Shown here piece after piece: positions 4,614 through 6,595 of a DNA stretch of 6,595 nt; positions within the stretch are counted from its first letter, which is position 1; every line of letters starts with the position of its first letter. Source of the DNA: JBGLNJ01 sp964353405. GTDB taxonomy: Bacteria; Chloroflexota; Anaerolineae; Fen-1058. The position numbers and the translations under genes are program-made. Where the stretch lies: the NCBI GenBank assembly GCA_964353405.1, contig CAYGWJ010000430.1, forward strand, positions 1 through 6,595, written 5' to 3'. A model generated the notes under the pieces. It saw only the letters and a list, made by a program, of their open reading frames with translations, was not told the origin of the DNA and did no database searches.

Positions 4614-4863
4614 TCCCGCCATCGCACCAAGCCCGGCACACTGCTCAAGAGCCAGATTCCGATTCGCACCTGGGCGGACTGGAACGAGGACCGTCCGGGC
4701 TTTGTCGAGAGCGACTGGGTGGGTCACGATGGCGGCAACTTGCGCGGCGAGTACTGCTTGACCTTGGACGTGGCCGACATCAAAATTCATCAACGATGAA
4801 CTGCTGCGCTACTGTGTGCAGGAAGAGTTGACCTTCACCCGCGGACGGCCCGGTCACAAAGAC
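4614..4863 (+). pseudogene. Doubly truncated DDE transposase remnant
   Basis: After the glgC codons the frame reads TKPGTLLKSQIPIRTWADW, then RPGFVESDWVGHDGGNLRGEYCLTLDVADI. This matches the start of a DDE integrase-type transposase domain (PGTLLK-QIPIRTxADWD-x-RPGF-E-D-V-H pattern, remembered from multi-family insertion sequences). From 4786 a different frame reads FINDELLRYCVQEELTFTRGRPGHKD, which belongs after the second catalytic Asp (DNGSEFIN...). The stretch between, with that Asp, is deleted near 4783-4786. The N-terminal DNA-binding part and everything after RPGHKD are also missing. It cannot transpose. Presumably an insertion into glgC decayed by successive deletions, taking most of glgC with it. 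No terminal inverted repeats or target duplication can be seen. Confidence 0.78.
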
Positions 4864-4913
4864 GGGCGCATTTCAACTAGAGGGCAGGAATGCGCCGGAG
4901 AGAACGAAAGCAA

Positions 4914-4941
4914 AACCCCCGGCTTGCAAAAGCCGGGGGTT
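4914..4941 (-). terminator. Intrinsic terminator of carD, probably bidirectional
   Basis: A perfect 12-base stem (4914-4925 with 4930-4941, core AACCCCCGGCTT) closes a 4-base loop. Read on the minus strand it is followed by TTTTGCTTTC, an adequate U-tract, 28 bases after the carD stop. On the plus strand only TTGTT follows, so it may also weakly stop transcription arriving from the glgC/transposase side. Confidence 0.88.
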
Positions 4942-4968
4942 GTTAGTATTGGCACGTTATCCCAAGAT

Positions 4969-5469
4969 TCAGGCAACGGCTGGTTTGAGCAAGTCAATCT
5001 CCTGTTGGACCGCCTCTCGCGCCCGGAACACGTCAATAGCATCTACCAATGCCACTTCGGCGCTCATGCGTTCGCTGGCACTGACCAGCCATCGCTTGTC
5101 GGCTGGGGTGAGCCTGTCGGTGCGGCCCCGGCCCATCAGATCGCGCACCCCCTCAGCCAGGGCTTCCGCCTGTGGAGCACGCCAACAGGCCTTGAGCCAC
5201 ATGAGCCGCTCACGGTCGTTGCTAGGAAGCAGGTTCATCGGGGTACGCAGGCAGGCCACGACGGCCGCCAGGCCATTGACGATCAGGCGAAGCCCCAGGG
5301 CTTCAGCGCGATCAACCGGCACAGTCAACCGACTGTCTCTTGCCAGGCGGACACTGTAGAATTCCGTGGCCCGACCGTCCTGGTCAAAGGTGGTCGTGCC
5401 CTCGACCACGCCCAACCCATAGGTGGGATGAGAAATCCGGTCACCCGGCTGCAATCGCTGGAAACTCAT
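4969..5469 (-). CDS. carD: CarD/CdnL family RNA polymerase-binding transcription factor
   Basis: CarD proteins bind the RNA polymerase beta subunit through an N-terminal Tudor-like domain and stabilise the open promoter complex through a helical C-terminal domain. This 166-residue protein has the N-terminal pattern FQRLQPGDRISHPTYGLGVVEG, then a strand-rich part ending LTVPVDRAEALGLR (to about residue 61). An all-helical domain follows (about 70-160), including LAEGVRDLMGRGR and LTPADKRWL. The length is that of Mycobacterium CarD (162). Aligned from memory, the Trp that wedges into the DNA bubble in actinobacterial and Thermus CarD (Trp86) falls on Asp85 here; the nearest tryptophans are Trp91 and Trp96. 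ATG 5469 is preceded by AGAAGGA. The RRM gene lies 116 bases upstream on the same strand; no clear promoter was found between them. Confidence 0.92.
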   Translation of the reverse strand: MSFQRLQPGDRISHPTYGLGVVEGTTTFDQDGRATEFYSVRLARDSRLTVPVDRAEALGLRLIVNGLAAVVACLRTPMNLLPSNDRERLMWLKACWRAPQAEALAEGVRDLMGRGRTDRLTPADKRWLVSASERMSAEVALVDAIDVFRAREAVQQEIDLLKPAVA

Positions 5470-5585
5470 GGCTATTTCCTTCTGCCTGTTGCAGGTAGAT
5501 CACACCCGCTCAGACGCGCGACTTGGCTTACCGGCGTTTCAAGCGCGACGTTCGAGTCCGCGCCAACGAATGGGGCTGAAACTGG

Positions 5586-5882
5586 CTAACGCCGACTCCA
5601 CCCTCCACTGCCACCAGCACCGCCGGATCGCTGTACCTGGGGACGAGCCTCGGCAACGGTAATGGACCGGTTGTCGAGCGTTTTGCCATTGACCTGGCTG
5701 ATCGCCTGTTTAGCAGCGTCGTCGTCGGTCATCTCGATGAAAGCAAAGCCCTTTGGCCGGCCTGTATCGCGGTCGGTGATGATGGACACGCTATCCACCA
5801 CGCCAAGCGGGGTGAACATTTCGCGCAGCGCGGTTTCGGTGACACTGTACGGCAAGTTGCCGATATACAATTTCTTACTCAT
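5586..5882 (-). CDS. RRM-domain RNA-binding protein
   Basis: This 98-residue protein is a single RNA recognition motif with a short glycine-rich tail, as in the bacterial/cyanobacterial Rbp family, which binds single-stranded RNA and is often cold-induced. RNP2 is LYIGNL (residues 5-10) and RNP1 is KGFAFIEM (44-51), with aromatic Tyr6, Phe46 and Phe48 for stacking on bases. The tail from residue 87 is GGAGGSGGWSRR. ATG 5882 follows a clear AAAGGA. A perfect hairpin lies just upstream of the ribosome site. The cold-shock protein gene ends 80 bases upstream on the same strand with no obvious promoter between, so co-transcription with csp is likely. Both proteins would then act as RNA chaperones under the same signal. 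All expected motifs are intact. Confidence 0.95.
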   Translation of the reverse strand: MSKKLYIGNLPYSVTETALREMFTPLGVVDSVSIITDRDTGRPKGFAFIEMTDDDAAKQAISQVNGKTLDNRSITVAEARPQVQRSGGAGGSGGWSRR

Positions 5883-5899
5883 GGTTTTCCTTTTACCTG

Positions 5900-5917
5900 C
5901 CGGGCGTTTTCGCCCGG
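5900..5917 (-). promoter_or_regulatory. Hairpin just upstream of the RRM gene ribosome site
   Basis: A perfect 7-base stem, CCGGGCG with CGCCCGG, and loop AAAA on the transcript end 17 bases before the RRM start codon, directly in front of AAAGGA. Together with the hairpin at 5933-5951 it makes a structured csp-RRM intercistronic region that could affect mRNA processing or translation. The regulatory role is inference. Confidence 0.42.
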
Positions 5918-5932
5918 GGTGTGGGTTAATAT

Positions 5933-5951
5933 CGCGCCATGTAATGGCGCG
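5933..5951 (-). terminator. Hairpin after csp (weak terminator or mRNA processing signal)
   Basis: A perfect 8-base stem, CGCGCCAT with ATGGCGCG, and a 3-base loop lie 11 bases after the csp stop. The following minus-strand bases (ATATTAACC) are not a U-run, so full termination is unlikely. Partial termination or protection of a short csp transcript is more plausible. Confidence 0.4.
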
Positions 5952-5962
5952 TTGTCGCCCGG

Positions 5963-6172
5963 TTACAGGGCAATGACGTTGCTGGCCTTGGCGCCCTTGG
6001 GGCCTTGTTCGACCTCGAACTCGACACGCTGGCCTTCTGCAAGCGTGCGGTAGCCCTCGGCCTGGATGGCCGACTGATGCACAAAGACATCCGCGCCTCC
6101 GTCACGCGCTACAAAGCCATAGCCCTTGCCTGCATCGAACCATTTGACGGTGCCGGTAATTCGTTCACTCAT
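5963..6172 (-). CDS. csp: CspA-family cold-shock protein
   Basis: This 69-residue single cold-shock domain binds single-stranded RNA and DNA as an RNA chaperone and, in E. coli relatives, as a transcription antiterminator. RNP1 is KGYGFV (residues 16-21) and RNP2 is VFVHQSAI (29-36). The N-terminal GTVKWFDAGKGYGF is canonical, as is the end KGAKASNVIAL. ATG 6172 is chosen over an in-frame upstream start at 6235 because the domain begins MSERITGTVKWF and AAAGGAAA lies about nine bases before it. The transcript appears to begin near 6303, giving a leader of about 130 bases with an intrinsic terminator inside. That is comparable in length to the regulatory leaders of E. coli cold-shock genes. 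The RRM gene follows on the same strand. Confidence 0.97.
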   Translation of the reverse strand: MSERITGTVKWFDAGKGYGFVARDGGADVFVHQSAIQAEGYRTLAEGQRVEFEVEQGPKGAKASNVIAL

Positions 6173-6224
6173 TGTTTTGTTTCCTTTCTCGAAATATGTA
6201 GGCTGGAGTGATCTGCGAACCGGC

Positions 6225-6265
6225 GAAAAAAACAAAACCGCTCAGGCAGAAGATGCCTGGGCGGT
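6225..6265 (-). terminator. Intrinsic terminator inside the csp leader (candidate attenuator)
   Basis: On the minus strand a 12-base stem with one G-T pair (6254-6265 with 6237-6248, loop of 5) is followed at once by TTTTGTTTTTTT. This is a strong rho-independent terminator. It ends about 50 bases before the csp start codon, with no good promoter after it, and begins about 38 bases after the apparent csp transcription start. Either it ends a decayed gene to the right or, as I favour, it attenuates csp. Confidence 0.75.
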
Positions 6266-6309
6266 GATTGCTTATCAGCCGAAACAGGAACTACATCCTA
6301 CTGAACTGT

Positions 6310-6339
6310 ATTCTACCACACATCCTGGTTTCTGTCCAA
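6310..6339 (-). promoter_or_regulatory. Probable csp promoter
   Basis: Read on the minus strand: TTGGAC (6339-6334), 18-base spacer, TAGAAT (6315-6310), with TGG before it forming an extended -10. The design (18-base spacer, extended -10) is the same as the pgi promoter at 2622-2651. Transcription should start near 6303. The -10 also overlaps the TAG that closes an upstream minus-strand open frame. Confidence 0.6.
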
Positions 6340-6595
6340 CGCGCATTTGTATCGAACAAGATATCCTGGCTCGTCAGGTGAGGACGATGTGATCAATCTG
6401 CCACGCACAGCTCTTGGAAGACCCTCGCCCGTCGTTGCAGAACGGCATTCTCCGCTTCAAGTTAGCGCTCGCTTCGCTCGCGGGATGAGTCATCCACCGC
6501 ACAGAATGGCCCACCACACACTGGGCAAACCAAGCGCGGCATCTCACCCGACTTTACCCCGCCCGAACCAATGAAACCTTCTATCACAACATCCG
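6313..6595 (-). pseudogene. Broken gene with a CPxCG zinc-ribbon motif, entering from the right edge
   Basis: A minus-strand frame is open from the window edge to TAA at 6462-6464 and reads GFIGSGGVKSGEMPRLVCPVCGGPFCAVDDSSRERSER. CPVCG with a further Cys is a zinc-ribbon half-site. The end, SSRERSER, is the translation of the repeat CGCGAGCGAAGCGAGCG (about 6466-6482). Beyond it a second frame, 6456-6313, is open for 47 codons and ends CALDRNQDVW, preceded by PDEPGYLVRYKC. This could be the displaced C-terminal part holding the second Cys. I infer one gene broken by a short repeat. It is equally possible that only the first part is a real gene tail and the rest is chance. No family is recognised. 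Confidence 0.33.
6465..6482. repeat. Short GCGAGCGAA-type repeat
   Basis: GCGCTCGCTTCGCTCGCG (plus strand) contains two GCGAGC units in the opposite reading direction, separated by GAA. It translates as RERSER, a known artefact motif of short interspersed repeats. It ends the right-edge zinc-ribbon frame. Confidence 0.35.

Noticed and set aside
4816..5589. Plus-strand open frame of 257 codons
   Set aside because: Its first codons are the end of the transposase remnant; the rest is antisense to carD, which has a clear family match, ribosome site and terminator.
6173..6235. Upstream start for the cold-shock protein
   Set aside because: Cold-shock proteins begin just before GTVKWF; the extension covers the ribosome site and leader.
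6347..6574. Plus-strand open frame of 75 codons at the right edge
   Set aside because: Composition (Pro, His, Ser, Arg) is not protein-like, no ribosome site, and the minus strand offers a better zinc-ribbon reading.
1..6595. CRISPR array, tRNA or rRNA genes
   Set aside because: No regularly spaced direct repeats were found, and no tRNA- or rRNA-like sequence was recognised on either strand by eye.

Overview
The window looks like a chromosomal piece of a moderately GC-rich bacterium, most likely a Chloroflexota (Anaerolineae-like) genome. This is inference. It rests on the long enterobacterial-type Pgi beside a GlgC start, UPF0175/DUF3368 and MNT-type modules, a cold-shock protein next to an RRM protein and CarD, and short palindromic repeats of the kind I remember from that phylum. 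No rRNA, tRNA or CRISPR array was seen.

Bases 1-2140 are an eroded accessory region on the plus strand. A gene tail (1-81) is followed by a decayed copy of a small-ORF start (126-209). Next comes a three-gene toxin-antitoxin-like operon: a small acidic protein, a UPF0175 antitoxin, and a DUF3368 PIN-type toxin broken by a frameshift and apparently lacking a conserved acidic motif. A second pair follows, in which a 78-residue helical protein overlaps an MNT/AbiEii-type nucleotidyltransferase by 8 bases. Similar short repeats lie upstream of the small ORFs and directly after both toxin-like genes, so the modules look like repeat-bracketed cassettes.

Bases 2140-2620 hold no convincing gene, only nested inverted repeats and two tandem dyads. 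A strong promoter (2622-2651) then drives pgi (2754-4454). Pgi carries a 47-base palindrome translated in frame inside the coding sequence, adding about 13 residues relative to E. coli Pgi. This is the most interesting signal in the window. After a spacer full of hairpins and direct repeats comes a glgC cut off after codon 25. It is fused to a twice-deleted DDE transposase remnant, so glycogen synthesis from this locus is broken.

From 4914 rightwards everything useful is on the minus strand: a bidirectional terminator, a CarD/CdnL-like RNA polymerase-binding protein, an RRM RNA-binding protein and a CspA-family cold-shock protein. The csp gene has an apparent promoter at 6310-6339 and a leader of about 130 bases. 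A full intrinsic terminator sits inside that leader, suggesting attenuation or autoregulation by antitermination. The right edge holds a broken minus-strand frame with a CPxCG zinc-ribbon motif.

Family comparisons are from memory; no database search was run.
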